Assembly: GCA_002336935.1 (NCBI GenBank)
Contig: DDEW01000015.1
Coordinates: 33,267-97,266, forward strand
DNA from: Candidatus Saccharibacteria bacterium UBA1944
Lineage (GTDB): Bacteria; Patescibacteriota; Saccharimonadia; Saccharimonadales; Saccharimonadaceae
Reading direction: 5' to 3'
Length of the DNA: 64,000 nt
Numbering within the stretch: position 1 is the first letter of the stretch; every line of letters begins with the position of its first letter. Positions 1 through 10,010 of the stretch are shown here, piece by piece. The notes beneath the pieces were generated by a model. It was given only the letters and a program-made list of their open reading frames with translations, did no database searches and was not told the DNA's origin. The position numbers were made by a program, and so were the translations under genes.

Positions 1-1518
1 CTTGCTACCGACTTTGTCCTGGAGTGAAACATCAAAACGAAGCGCAGTAGCTCGCATGTAGTTGCTCGTGAGAGTAGCAAGCTGTGGTGATTCCCTACCA
101 GTAATCGCCATCATGCGAAGTGAATCACAGGTAACCTGCTGAGATAATGGCGTTGCAGACACCACCATGGACACACCAGAAATCTTTTGTAGCTTTTGCG
201 TCATGTCACAGCTTACTGCTCGGCGCGCATCATCGCTCATGCCGTCTGGCAATACCACGAGTGCCGTAATGCTAGGAGCATGTGCAGCAAAGTCATGTTG
301 CATGACCTGGGCCACATGTTGAGCAGAAGAACCGCGTGCCAGCCAAACGGCATCCATTTGCCCAACGTGGAATTTGCCGAGCGAAAGTGTCGCACCAGCG
401 ACGATAACCAGACCAATGCCAAGTGCAACGACTGGATGTGTCGTCGTTAGCGAGGCAACCCGCTTCCAAAATGCACTTTCACCAGTATGACGCTTCATCG
501 GCAGATGGAACATATCGATACGCTTACCAATAACCATCAGCATCGCTGGCAGCACGAGCACAGTAAATGCTACTGCTACCGCCACTGCAGAAGCGCCGCC
601 TACAGCGATACTGCGTAGCATCTCAACAGGGAATACCATCAATGAGAGCAAGCAAGCGATGACAGTGATACCACTAAAAAAGATTGTTCGCCCCGTAGTG
701 GCCACAATGGTACGAACTGCATGCTGCACGGTTCTCCCATGGAGCTCTTCGCGGAACCGATTAACTGATAGAAGTGCGTAGTCAATTGATAGTCCAAGCC
801 CTAATATAGTAATAACGTTCACTGCGTAGGTATCTATGCTGAAGAAGTTGGTGATAAACCTTGCGATTGCAAAGGCGCCTACAATCGTCACAGCGCTCAT
901 CACAAGCGGCAGTAGTGCTGCCACGCCACTTCGGAAAAACACAAAAAGTAATACAAGTAAAATGGGAATGCTAATCATTTCTGCATGAAGCAAAAACTCA
1001 TTTGCCGCTTCAGTCGTTTGCTTAATACTGGCCGCTTCGCCACCTACCGAAACACGAAGCTTCGATTGGTCCGCATCGCGTGCAAACTCCGTCAAAAGCC
1101 GGTAGGTTTCTTCAATTGGCTTATCGGTGGCAATAATTGCATAGGTTGCTGTTTTGTCCTTTGATATAAATGCCGCTGATGGTTGGTCGGCAAACGTCTG
1201 CACAGTCTGCATCTTTGCCCGTAACGGCTGAAGTATTTTTGCCACTTCCGCCTGATAGAGCGCGCTCCCTGCCTCACCTAGCCCAGCATCTTTGCGCTCA
1301 AATAAAATCAGCTGGCTTGCTGGTGACGACCCAAACTTATCTTCTAATTTGCGCTTGGCAACAACAGACGGCGTATCTGCCGCAACGTCCATCTCTTCTT
1401 CGGACAAATTGCCAAATAACCCGGTTGCATACCAGGCTAAACCAAGAACAATAAGTAACGACACCCCAAGGACTCGCCACGGATGCCTCGTACTCATGTA
1501 CTGCCACCACTTGGTCAT
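1..1518 (-). CDS. MMPL/RND-family transporter, C-terminus cut by window start
   Basis: Reading the minus strand from 1518 gives an open frame of 506 codons running off the window edge. Residues about 14-33 form a first membrane helix, followed by an extracytoplasmic domain of about 130 residues and then a block of five closely spaced helices. The fourth helix region contains GLGLSIDYALLSVNRFREE, the GxxxDY-type proton-relay motif of MMPL/RND exporters, and a basic loop follows. This is the normal first half of an MmpL-type protein; the second repeat begins near position 470. The start has GAGGG about 8 nt upstream. It is the last visible gene of a minus-strand run beginning at 3532. The substrate cannot be read; families of this type move lipids, hydrophobic compounds or drugs. 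Confidence 0.85.
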   Translation of the reverse strand, partial: MTKWWQYMSTRHPWRVLGVSLLIVLGLAWYATGLFGNLSEEEMDVAADTPSVVAKRKLEDKFGSSPASQLILFERKDAGLGEAGSALYQAEVAKILQPLRAKMQTVQTFADQPSAAFISKDKTATYAIIATDKPIEETYRLLTEFARDADQSKLRVSVGGEAASIKQTTEAANEFLLHAEMISIPILLVLLFVFFRSGVAALLPLVMSAVTIVGAFAIARFITNFFSIDTYAVNVITILGLGLSIDYALLSVNRFREELHGRTVQHAVRTIVATTGRTIFFSGITVIACLLSLMVFPVEMLRSIAVGGASAVAVAVAFTVLVLPAMLMVIGKRIDMFHLPMKRHTGESAFWKRVASLTTTHPVVALGIGLVIVAGATLSLGKFHVGQMDAVWLARGSSAQHVAQVMQHDFAAHAPSITALVVLPDGMSDDARRAVSCDMTQKLQKISGVSMVVSATPLSQQVTCDSLRMMAITGRESPQLATLTSNYMRATALRFDVSLQDKVGSK

Positions 1519-1562
1519 TTTCTACGCCCTCACTCTCTTTGCCGCACTGTGCATTGCCGGCG

Positions 1563-2213
1563 CTATCGTTTAATCTCTACTCCGCCCATGACAATAGAGC
1601 CGTCAATGTAGAGCACTGGTGCTGATTTCGCTTCGGTAGGTCGCGTTTTGTCTTCAAAGCCGCCAAGGATTACTGCTGAGCGATTCTTCACTATCACGTC
1701 CTCAGGTACACGAAGCTCAAGCCCGCCCATAAGCACAAAAACGTCAAGCCGGGCGTGATTCTTAATTTGCGCGTGACTTAAGTCCATCTCTACTCCGCCC
1801 ATGACTGCGGTAATCTTTGCGCCAGTATAATTTTTGGAAACGTTTTTATTCGATGCTCCTGAAAGAATAGCAGTCACCTCTTCATCATTATTTTCACTCT
1901 CTGCCTGACGATGGGAGCCGTTCAACAGCATGCTTACACCAAACATGATAACCAGTGCTGGCAAGAATATATCGCCCAAATCAATTGCAGTGATGTTCAG
2001 GTTATTCAAAAGCAAAACTACCCCAACGCCTGCAAAAAAAAGCGGCCAACCGTAGTTGCGGCGCTCATTCATGAGCATAAGCGCAGCCGCCACAATGAGG
2101 GCAATCGGCCACCAGGTTGCAAAGAGAGCTTGCATGTTATAGGCGTTGATGTTGGCGAGGAGCAAAATTACTCCTAGCAATATAAGTGCTGTTGCTGTAA
2201 TCGTTCGTTTCAT
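1563..2213 (-). CDS. LiaF/DUF5668-like membrane protein
   Basis: This is a protein of 216 residues when started at the ATG at 2213 (MKRTITATAL), which I prefer because it starts directly with the first membrane helix; an upstream in-frame ATG at 2249 would lie inside the preceding gene. The N-terminal half holds four hydrophobic segments arranged as a LiaI/LiaF-type transmembrane block. The C-terminal half is a soluble repeat-rich beta domain in which MGGVEMDL, MGGLELRV, LGGFEDK and MGGVEIKR recur, the hallmark of the cell-wall-active-antibiotic-response (YvqF/LiaF) C-terminal domain. In Firmicutes LiaF restrains an envelope-stress kinase; no lia kinase is adjacent here, so that role is only an analogy. 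It sits 4 nt after the methyltransferase gene. Confidence 0.75.
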   Translation of the reverse strand: MKRTITATALILLGVILLLANINAYNMQALFATWWPIALIVAAALMLMNERRNYGWPLFFAGVGVVLLLNNLNITAIDLGDIFLPALVIMFGVSMLLNGSHRQAESENNDEEVTAILSGASNKNVSKNYTGAKITAVMGGVEMDLSHAQIKNHARLDVFVLMGGLELRVPEDVIVKNRSAVILGGFEDKTRPTEAKSAPVLYIDGSIVMGGVEIKR

Positions 2214-2217
2214 ACTG

Positions 2218-2832
2218 TTATCGTAACACCGCAAGGCTGGATTGTACACGGAAGCTTCGGGGCTGCTGAGCTCGCCATTCGTCTACTGCATGTGCTGCAC
2301 CGGGTAGCGCTTCGTTGGCATAATCATCAACAACCACTACCGCCCCTGGTGCCAGCTTTTTCTCAATCAACTTCAGTGAATCATGAATGGAACCATAGTA
2401 ATCACCGTCTAGAAAAGCGAAATGTATACCTTCAGGGACATCGTCGTCATGCAGGTCACTAAACCAACCCTTATGAACCACTGGTGGGACCAATCCCGCC
2501 TTGGCAAAGTTGCGCAAGAATTGTTTTTTGCCTACCGATAACTCGCCCGCAACAAACTGATCCCCCGCCCTACTTTCGTCTTGCCACTGCTTAGGGGGCA
2601 AGCCCTCAAACGAATCGTACACGTGAAACGGTGGCGAAACACCATAGCAATTAAGAAGGCGGCGCAAGAACAGCGAAGTGGTTCCTGCGTAGCACCCAAA
2701 CTCAACAACTGCACCAATTTGGCCTTGGCGTAGTTGTTGTTCGAGTTCCACCAGGAGCACCCGAAGCTCTTTTTTGTCTACTTGGTCACTAATGACTGGG
2801 TATTTTGCTAGTAGTTCATCGGTCTTCATCAT
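2218..2832 (-). CDS. TylF/macrocin-O-methyltransferase-like SAM methyltransferase
   Basis: This 204-residue class I SAM-dependent methyltransferase has all the TylF-family marks. Motif I is VVEFGCYAGTTSLFLRRLL (about residues 42-60), followed by HVYDSFEGLPP, a central HFAFLDGDYYGSIHDSL, and VVVDDYANEALPGA near the end, which in the family supplies the metal-binding acidic residues. The start overlaps the previous gene's stop as ATGA (2829-2832). TylF enzymes O-methylate sugars on macrolides or on cell-surface glycans. The neighbours here (pilin-like peptide, membrane proteins) favour an envelope-associated acceptor, but that is inference. Confidence 0.8.
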   Translation of the reverse strand: MMKTDELLAKYPVISDQVDKKELRVLLVELEQQLRQGQIGAVVEFGCYAGTTSLFLRRLLNCYGVSPPFHVYDSFEGLPPKQWQDESRAGDQFVAGELSVGKKQFLRNFAKAGLVPPVVHKGWFSDLHDDDVPEGIHFAFLDGDYYGSIHDSLKLIEKKLAPGAVVVVDDYANEALPGAAHAVDEWRAQQPRSFRVQSSLAVLR

Positions 2833-3437
2833 GCCACATCATTTACATCACGAATTGTCGCTATTGTGTAGCCAAGCATGATGAGGACCAAAATACCCAG
2901 CAAAGCCGTGTAAGGATTGAGGACAATAAAAATGCCCGTCAGGACCTCAAGCACGAAAGTACTAAGCATGAGCTTCAACGCTGTGGCTCTAATTTTTGTC
3001 ATAAGCAGCCCAATCCCCACCCCTATCATTGCGGCACAGGTGATATACGCAACCACTCGAAGTGGTAGGGATAAATCCGAAAAGATAAACGCGAGGACCA
3101 TACCAAAAAATAATAGTACGTACCCGTGAGTTCTTACTTTTGGCTCGCCGTGAGCTATATCGTGAAGCACTTTTTCGTGTCGTCCAATTAACTCAATATA
3201 CTCACCCTCATGTCGGCTAGGATCCTGATCGACAGGTGTAGCAGCAATTTCCGCCAGTTCGTCACGCTGCTTTGGTTGCTCGATTGTATCAACCGGAGTT
3301 GCTGCTGGGTAGTCCTTCAAATATGCCGCCACCTCATCAGAATGCGGCGGCGCAATCACGTGGTGCTTACTACTCATAGCAACGGCGATAGGCTCAGGAG
3401 CATCAGGTAAACTACTTGTGGCGCGAATAGGGCTCAT
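2829..3437 (-). CDS. membrane protein of unknown family
   Basis: This is a protein of 202 residues that I do not recognise. Residues 1-100 are soluble, rich in Pro, Asp and Glu, and probably cytoplasmic. The remainder has four hydrophobic helices, beginning near YVLLFFGMVLAFIFSDL. Its ATG overlaps the stop of the prepilin-like micro-ORF as ATGA (3434-3437), and its own stop overlaps the methyltransferase start, so it is translationally coupled on both sides. A frameshift joining it to the upstream micro-ORF is possible but unlikely, because both reading frames begin with a plausible start signal. Confidence 0.65.
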   Translation of the reverse strand: MSPIRATSSLPDAPEPIAVAMSSKHHVIAPPHSDEVAAYLKDYPAATPVDTIEQPKQRDELAEIAATPVDQDPSRHEGEYIELIGRHEKVLHDIAHGEPKVRTHGYVLLFFGMVLAFIFSDLSLPLRVVAYITCAAMIGVGIGLLMTKIRATALKLMLSTFVLEVLTGIFIVLNPYTALLGILVLIMLGYTIATIRDVNDVA

Positions 3438-3532
3438 CCACGAGCCTCTAGATAGGCGAGGACGAGCAAGATAATAATAACAACGATGACCACTACTAGC
3501 TCAAGAATCGTAAACCCATACTGCCGTCTCAT
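3434..3532 (-). CDS. 32-residue type IV prepilin-like micro-ORF
   Basis: The sequence encodes MRRQYGFTILELVVVIVV followed by more hydrophobic residues and a short end, YLEARG. The GFTILE junction with two Arg before it and Glu at +5 is the classical class III signal cut by prepilin peptidase, followed by the hydrophobic pilin stem helix. No globular domain follows: the TGA stop comes right after the helix and overlaps the next ATG. A -10-like TATGAT (3539-3544 on the plus strand as atcata) lies exactly 6 nt before the ATG, the leaderless arrangement seen throughout this window, which supports real expression. It could be a minimal pilin, a pilus assembly cap or a decayed pseudopilin. Confidence 0.6.
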   Translation of the reverse strand: MRRQYGFTILELVVVIVVIIILLVLAYLEARG

Positions 3533-3591
3533 GTCACCATCATACTACGTTAAAGAGCCCCGATAAAAGAGTGGTGACGCTTGTGCTTTTT

Positions 3592-3600
3592 TGCTATACT
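3592..3600 (+). promoter_or_regulatory. extended -10 promoter of the F1-like ATPase operon
   Basis: TGcTATACT forms an extended -10 element about 30 nt before the ATG at 3630. The sequence 17 nt upstream (TGGTGA) is a weak -35. The divergent leaderless promoter of the prepilin operon lies at 3539-3544. Confidence 0.5.
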
Positions 3601-3629
3601 ACTCAACAGAGAGGGACACCACAGACACG

Positions 3630-4451
3630 ATGCTTCGCACACCTATCCGAAGAATTATTACTACCAGTGCGGTTGTGCTATTCGTGGTGGCCGAAAGTTC
3701 TCTTTCGGCACATGCTGTCACACCCATTTCACAGGGCTACATCCCCAGCGAACCAGTCTCGATTGGCTCAGTGGTAAGCCTCGAAAAGGATTCGACTGAT
3801 CACGTCATTCCATCGAGTACAGCCACAAGTGACAGTATTATCGGCGTTGTGGTCAACGACGGTAGCTCACCGCTGAGCCTGAACACGGGCACTGCCCGCC
3901 AAGCACAGGTTGCGACAAGTGGTGTTGTACCCGTGCTCGTCAGCGACGTGAATGGCGAAATAGCCCAAGGCGACCCCATTACCGCTAGCTACATTAAAGG
4001 TGTTGGCATGAAAGCAACGTCTAATTCTAAAGTTGTTGGCATTGCTCAGGGGCCGATGACGGGGAAGAACACTCAAAAAGTGAAAGACGAGCATGGTGGA
4101 GAAACTAACGTCACGCTTGGTCAAGCACCCGTGCTCGTCAGCGTAAGCTACCATTACAAGCAACCTGACAAAACCATTATCCCGGCTGCGCTGCAAAATA
4201 TCGCCAATACTGTTGCCGGCAAAAAAGTGGACTCCTTGCCTATCATTGTGAGTAGTATTATTTTCATTATCATGCTGATTACGGTGGTAAGCATTGTCTA
4301 TGCTATGATTCGCAGTAGCATCATCAGTATCGGTCGTAATCCTATGGCTCAGTCGGCAGTATACCGAGATATTATTCAGCTTTCTATCCTAGTGCTCGCC
4401 ATCATTGGCGTTTCCATTATTGCTATTTATGTAATTCTGACGAGGTTATAG
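3630..4451 (+). CDS. c-subunit-like membrane protein with signal peptide and ectodomain
   Basis: From the ATG at 3630 the protein has 273 residues in three parts. Residues 1-29 are a signal peptide (basic start, hydrophobic core, cut after SAHA). Residues about 30-190 are a beta-rich extracytoplasmic domain with SIGSVVSLEKD, IIGVVVND, VPVLVSDVNGEIAQGDPITAS and VVGIAQGP, reminiscent of small beta domains in secreted and phage-tail proteins. Residues about 200-273 form two membrane helices joined by a polar loop, SIGRNPMAQ, which matches the RNP/RQP loop of F-type c subunits. Twenty residues after the loop Arg, where c subunits carry the ion-binding Asp/Glu, this protein has Leu flanked by Val and Ala; the only acidic residue nearby is at loop+11. 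It occupies the atpE position in the operon. An upstream in-frame start at 3591 is rejected because it falls in the -10 box. Confidence 0.7.
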   Translation: MLRTPIRRIITTSAVVLFVVAESSLSAHAVTPISQGYIPSEPVSIGSVVSLEKDSTDHVIPSSTATSDSIIGVVVNDGSSPLSLNTGTARQAQVATSGVVPVLVSDVNGEIAQGDPITASYIKGVGMKATSNSKVVGIAQGPMTGKNTQKVKDEHGGETNVTLGQAPVLVSVSYHYKQPDKTIIPAALQNIANTVAGKKVDSLPIIVSSIIFIIMLITVVSIVYAMIRSSIISIGRNPMAQSAVYRDIIQLSILVLAIIGVSIIAIYVILTRL

Positions 4452-4454
4452 CCA

Positions 4455-5360
4455 ATGCTTGGTGGGGACACAGCATTAACCATCTTCCTTCTCGTCAATG
4501 TATTTGTGATAGGAGTTGTTGTTGCGATTGCCGTGATGCACGCACGAGCACATTTTCTCCCTGAAGCAACAAAGCCAAGCAAAAAGGTGACGCTCCCTAT
4601 GCTGCCCCATGATGTTCGCCAACGGATTATTGAAGAAGCAGAGGGCGACTACGAAAAAGTGCTCCGTAAGAGTGCCATATCCTTTGAAAAAGATTTGGAA
4701 TCAACGACGAGTCACCTTAGTGAGCAGTTGAGCAAAATCGGCAACGAAATTATGGATGACGAGATGCGGCGCTATAAAGCGGGACTCGATGACCTGCGTA
4801 AAGAGACTGAGAGTGCCGTTGGTAGCGCAAGTCAAGAAATTACCAAGCACCAAGAAGAACTCCGTACTCGACTTGCCGAACGTCAAGCAGAGATCGAAGC
4901 AAAACTAAGCGAGACACAGGCTGAACTTGAGGCAAAGTTTGCTGCCCGCACCACAGAGCTTGAAGCAACATTCAAGCAACAGCAGGCCGAGTATGCTCAA
5001 CAGCAGGCCGCTCTCGAAGCCGAGTTAGCAAAACATCAAACGGAACTTAGTGCATCACTAAAAGAACGTGAGGTGCGGTTGGCAGCGCATCAAACCGAGC
5101 TTGACGACCAACTGGTAGCCTTGCAAGCGCAACATGCTAAAAAACAAACTGAACTTGAAGCGAAACTTGAACAGGAAATGGCATTACAACGTGAGCAGAT
5201 GGCCAAACAACTCGAAACGAAAGTTGGTGACACCATTGCAGCTTTCTTAACGGAGACGCTGGGGCACAATGTTGATCTTGGGGCACAGCTTCCCTATCTC
5301 ACTGCTATGCTTGACGAACACAAAGACGAACTTATCAAAGGAGTCCGTGATGACGGGTAA
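4455..5360 (+). CDS. ATP synthase subunit b-like stalk protein, extended coiled coil
   Basis: This 301-residue protein starts 3 nt after the c-like gene and occupies the atpF position. One N-terminal membrane helix (about residues 8-28) is followed by a short linker with Pro and an almost uninterrupted charged helix from about residue 55 to 260. It is built of repeating segments such as ETQAELEAKFAARTTELEA and AHQTELDDQLVALQAQ. Standard b subunits are about 155-170 residues, so the stalk is nearly twice as long. The C-terminus (about 260-301, IAAFLTETLGH) ends the coil and would meet the delta-like protein. Its TAA stop overlaps the start of the next gene. Confidence 0.75.
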   Translation: MLGGDTALTIFLLVNVFVIGVVVAIAVMHARAHFLPEATKPSKKVTLPMLPHDVRQRIIEEAEGDYEKVLRKSAISFEKDLESTTSHLSEQLSKIGNEIMDDEMRRYKAGLDDLRKETESAVGSASQEITKHQEELRTRLAERQAEIEAKLSETQAELEAKFAARTTELEATFKQQQAEYAQQQAALEAELAKHQTELSASLKEREVRLAAHQTELDDQLVALQAQHAKKQTELEAKLEQEMALQREQMAKQLETKVGDTIAAFLTETLGHNVDLGAQLPYLTAMLDEHKDELIKGVRDDG

Positions 5361-5841
5361 TGGAGCAATCCCCAAAACCATATCGTCGGCGAGCGACTTA
5401 ACCGGGCTCATTCTTGAAGTCCGCGAATACACGAAGTGGTACAACCAGTATGCAAATGCCTCTCGCGTCGGTGCGCCTTACCAAATCGCACAGCCAGAGT
5501 TATCGCCGACTGCCAGTCGACTCATTCGTGATTGGGCGAGCCAGACACCAATGAGCAGCAAGAGCCTCGATGAGTTAGTTGCGCAGCTTGAACATACGAA
5601 AGTACATGCGCCCGTGATAACAATTACTCTCGCAGCACCCGCCACCAGTGAGGTTAAAGCACAGCTTGTCGCATGGTGTCGAGCTAACCTTAGCCCCGAT
5701 ATCCTGGTTACTTTTCGCTTCAATGCGACAATCTTGGGGGGAATGGTTGTGCGCTATGGCAGTACCATTTATGATTGGTCGTTCCGACGCACTATTTTGA
5801 ATGAACGTCACCGTTTTGCCGAGGTATTGCAGCGTGTTTGA
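5350..5841 (+). CDS. ATP synthase delta-subunit-like protein
   Basis: I start this 163-residue protein at the ATG at 5350, which overlaps the end of the b-like gene. The C-terminal 40 residues contain FNATILGGMVVRYGSTIYD followed by Trp-Ser and a basic helix; this is the delta/OSCP C-terminal signature (Gly-Gly, a beta strand with Gly, then Ile-x-Asp). The N-terminal helical domain that normally caps the F1 head is poorly conserved and slightly short. In F-type enzymes delta connects F1 to the b stalk. Its position between b and alpha agrees with that role. An in-frame earlier ATG at 5269 would lie deep in the b gene and is not favoured. Confidence 0.7.
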   Translation: MTGNGAIPKTISSASDLTGLILEVREYTKWYNQYANASRVGAPYQIAQPELSPTASRLIRDWASQTPMSSKSLDELVAQLEHTKVHAPVITITLAAPATSEVKAQLVAWCRANLSPDILVTFRFNATILGGMVVRYGSTIYDWSFRRTILNERHRFAEVLQRV

Positions 5842-7331
5842 CAATACAGCCTTTCAAAAACTCGTCGAAGCCGGCAACCTTACCGGCGAAGTGGTCGCAA
5901 CAAACCGCTTTATTGTAGAAATCAAGGGCCTCGAGGGTGTGCGCATTGGTGCGCAAATACTTTTTGAAGATGGCCAGCGTGGCATGGTGCGAGAAGCCTA
6001 TGGCGATCGAGTGGTACTCTACAACATTGACAGCGAAGACGTTGCGCTTGGCGCGCTTGTTGTTGTGGAGTTTGACCAACTACAAGTACCTGTCGGTTCT
6101 GAACTTATCGGCCGTGTTGTCAGCCCAATGGGCCTACCCCTCGATGGCAAAGGCACCCTCCGAACTGCACAAACCAGTGGCATATTTACGCCAGCCCCAG
6201 GCATTATGGATCGCAAGATGCTTGACGAGCAACTGGCAAGTGGCGTCTCAGCAGTCGATAGCTTCTTCCCTATTGTGCTTGGCCAGCGTATTGCAATTCT
6301 GGGGGATTCGAAATCGGGTAAATCCACGTTTTTAAGCCAGCTTAGCGCTAACCAGCAAGGTACGGACCGTATTGTCGTTTATGTACTAATTGGCAAACGC
6401 AAAGTCGATATCGAACGTTTGCTGAGCGACTTGCAGCGCAGCGGCGCCATGGAACACACCATTGTGGTACTCGCCAATATTTTCGACAGCCTCACCCAAA
6501 GCTACATTGCCCCCTACGCCGCTTGCAGCATGGCTGAGCACCTGTGGTATAACGGGCAAGATGTCATCATCATTTACGACGACCTTAGCTCACATGCCGA
6601 GGCTTACCGCCAGCTGTCGCTCCTGCAAGAAGTAGATCCGGGCCGAGACAGCTACCCTGGCGATATCTTTTACACACACTCTTCTCTGCTCGAACGTGCC
6701 GGCAAACTATTAACGAACGATAAAACCCTCACAAGCCTACCTGTAGTGCTCACGCCAAACGATGACATCACCGCCTATCTTTCCACCAACATTATGTCTA
6801 TTACCGACGGCCAGATTATTTTTGACCTTGGCTATTTCCGTAAAGGCATTCGCCCCGCCGTGAATGCCGGGTTATCTGTGTCGCGCGTCGGTGGACAGGC
6901 ACAAACCAAGCGCCAAAAGCAATTATCAACAGCACTCTTCAAAGCGCTTGCTCACTACCACCAGGCCGAAGAGTTCTCACACTTTTCAAGCCAGCTGAGC
7001 AAAGAAACCCGCATCGATCTGGCGCGTGGGCGACACCTTTATCAGGCGCTCGGTCAACCACCAGAGCAGCTATTTTCACTTGCCGAGCAGCAGCTATTGC
7101 TCGAAACTATTATGAAAAGTGATGATGACCGTGCCATCGATATTGCCAGCCTTAAACAGGCGGTAAAGGGACGTGGTACAGACATGAAAACAGAGGAAGA
7201 CTACGATAATCTTGAAGCCGAACTGCTGGCAAAGTTTCGTGCCGAAGAGCTTAAACCAGTTGAAGCAACACCCGCTCCGGTCCAAACCGAAGAATCCAAA
7301 GACAAAAAGGGTAAAAAGGTGGAGGTAAAAG

Positions 7332-7339
<8 letters not shown>
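5834..7339 (+). CDS. F1-type ATPase alpha-like subunit
   Basis: The protein has 501 residues when started at GTG 5834, chosen because GAGG lies 9 nt upstream and the overlap with delta is then only 8 nt. The order is an N-terminal beta barrel (about 10-85), a nucleotide-binding domain with P-loop GDSKSGKST (usual alpha: GDRQTGKT), VIIIYDDLSSHAEAYRQLS, PGDIFYTHSSLLERAGK, and then GIRPAVNAGLSVSRVGG. The Arg in SVSRVGG is the alpha arginine finger acting on the neighbouring beta site, and it is conserved. A C-terminal helical domain follows, ending in a Lys/Glu-rich tail (about 460-501) not usual in alpha. The intact core says it folds as F1 alpha; the altered P-loop marks it as a divergent lineage. 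Confidence 0.85.
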
Positions 7340-9618
<2,279 letters not shown>

Positions 9619-9619
<1 letters not shown>

Positions 9620-9876
9620 TGCCCGCGAACGAACAGCAAATCAGCGTGGTAGCTCGTGCGCCCTTTCATGTCTACTACGAAGGTCCAGCCTACAGCATAA
9701 CTGCCACAAATAAAGTTGGGGTGTTCGATGTACTGCCCGGTCACGCCGATTTTTTTTCAATGCTTTCACCGTGCACGGTAACAATTGAAACCGAAAACGA
9801 TCAAATAAAGTTTGCCATCCACAACGGCATGCTTACGGTGCGCAGCGACGAAGTGATGCTATTTGTTAATATGTAG
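9619..9876 (+). CDS. F1-type ATPase epsilon-like subunit, beta-sandwich only
   Basis: This 85-residue protein has its ATG sharing one base with the beta TAA (taATG). It contains the epsilon beta-sandwich signature GVFDVLPGHADFFSMLSPC and IHNGMLTVRSDEVMLFV. Standard epsilon has about 130-140 residues with a C-terminal helical hairpin that regulates ATP hydrolysis; here the protein stops at the end of the sandwich. Loss of that hairpin is also known in some canonical bacteria, so alone it does not prove a new function. It is the last gene of the operon. Confidence 0.8.
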
Positions 9877-9891
9877 CTCACCATAACAAAA

Positions 9892-9911
9892 CACCGGCGC
9901 ATGTGCCGGTG
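9892..9911 (+). terminator. hairpin after the F1-like operon
   Basis: CACCGGC...GCCGGTG forms a seven-base-pair stem with a short loop, 15 nt after the epsilon stop. The following sequence is A/T-rich but without a clean T run, so termination strength is uncertain. Confidence 0.45.
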
Positions 9912-10010
9912 GGATAATACTAAATTATAGCAAAATACACTCGTAAAATCACGTCTTTTTTTAACCCAAATGCTATGGTACGCTAGCCTTGTAAACCTAA
10001 TGGGAGGGGT

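Noticed and set aside
196..450. ORFs within the first 1.5 kb on the plus strand
   Set aside because: Antisense shadows of the MMPL gene; Cys/His/Arg-rich translations without motifs.
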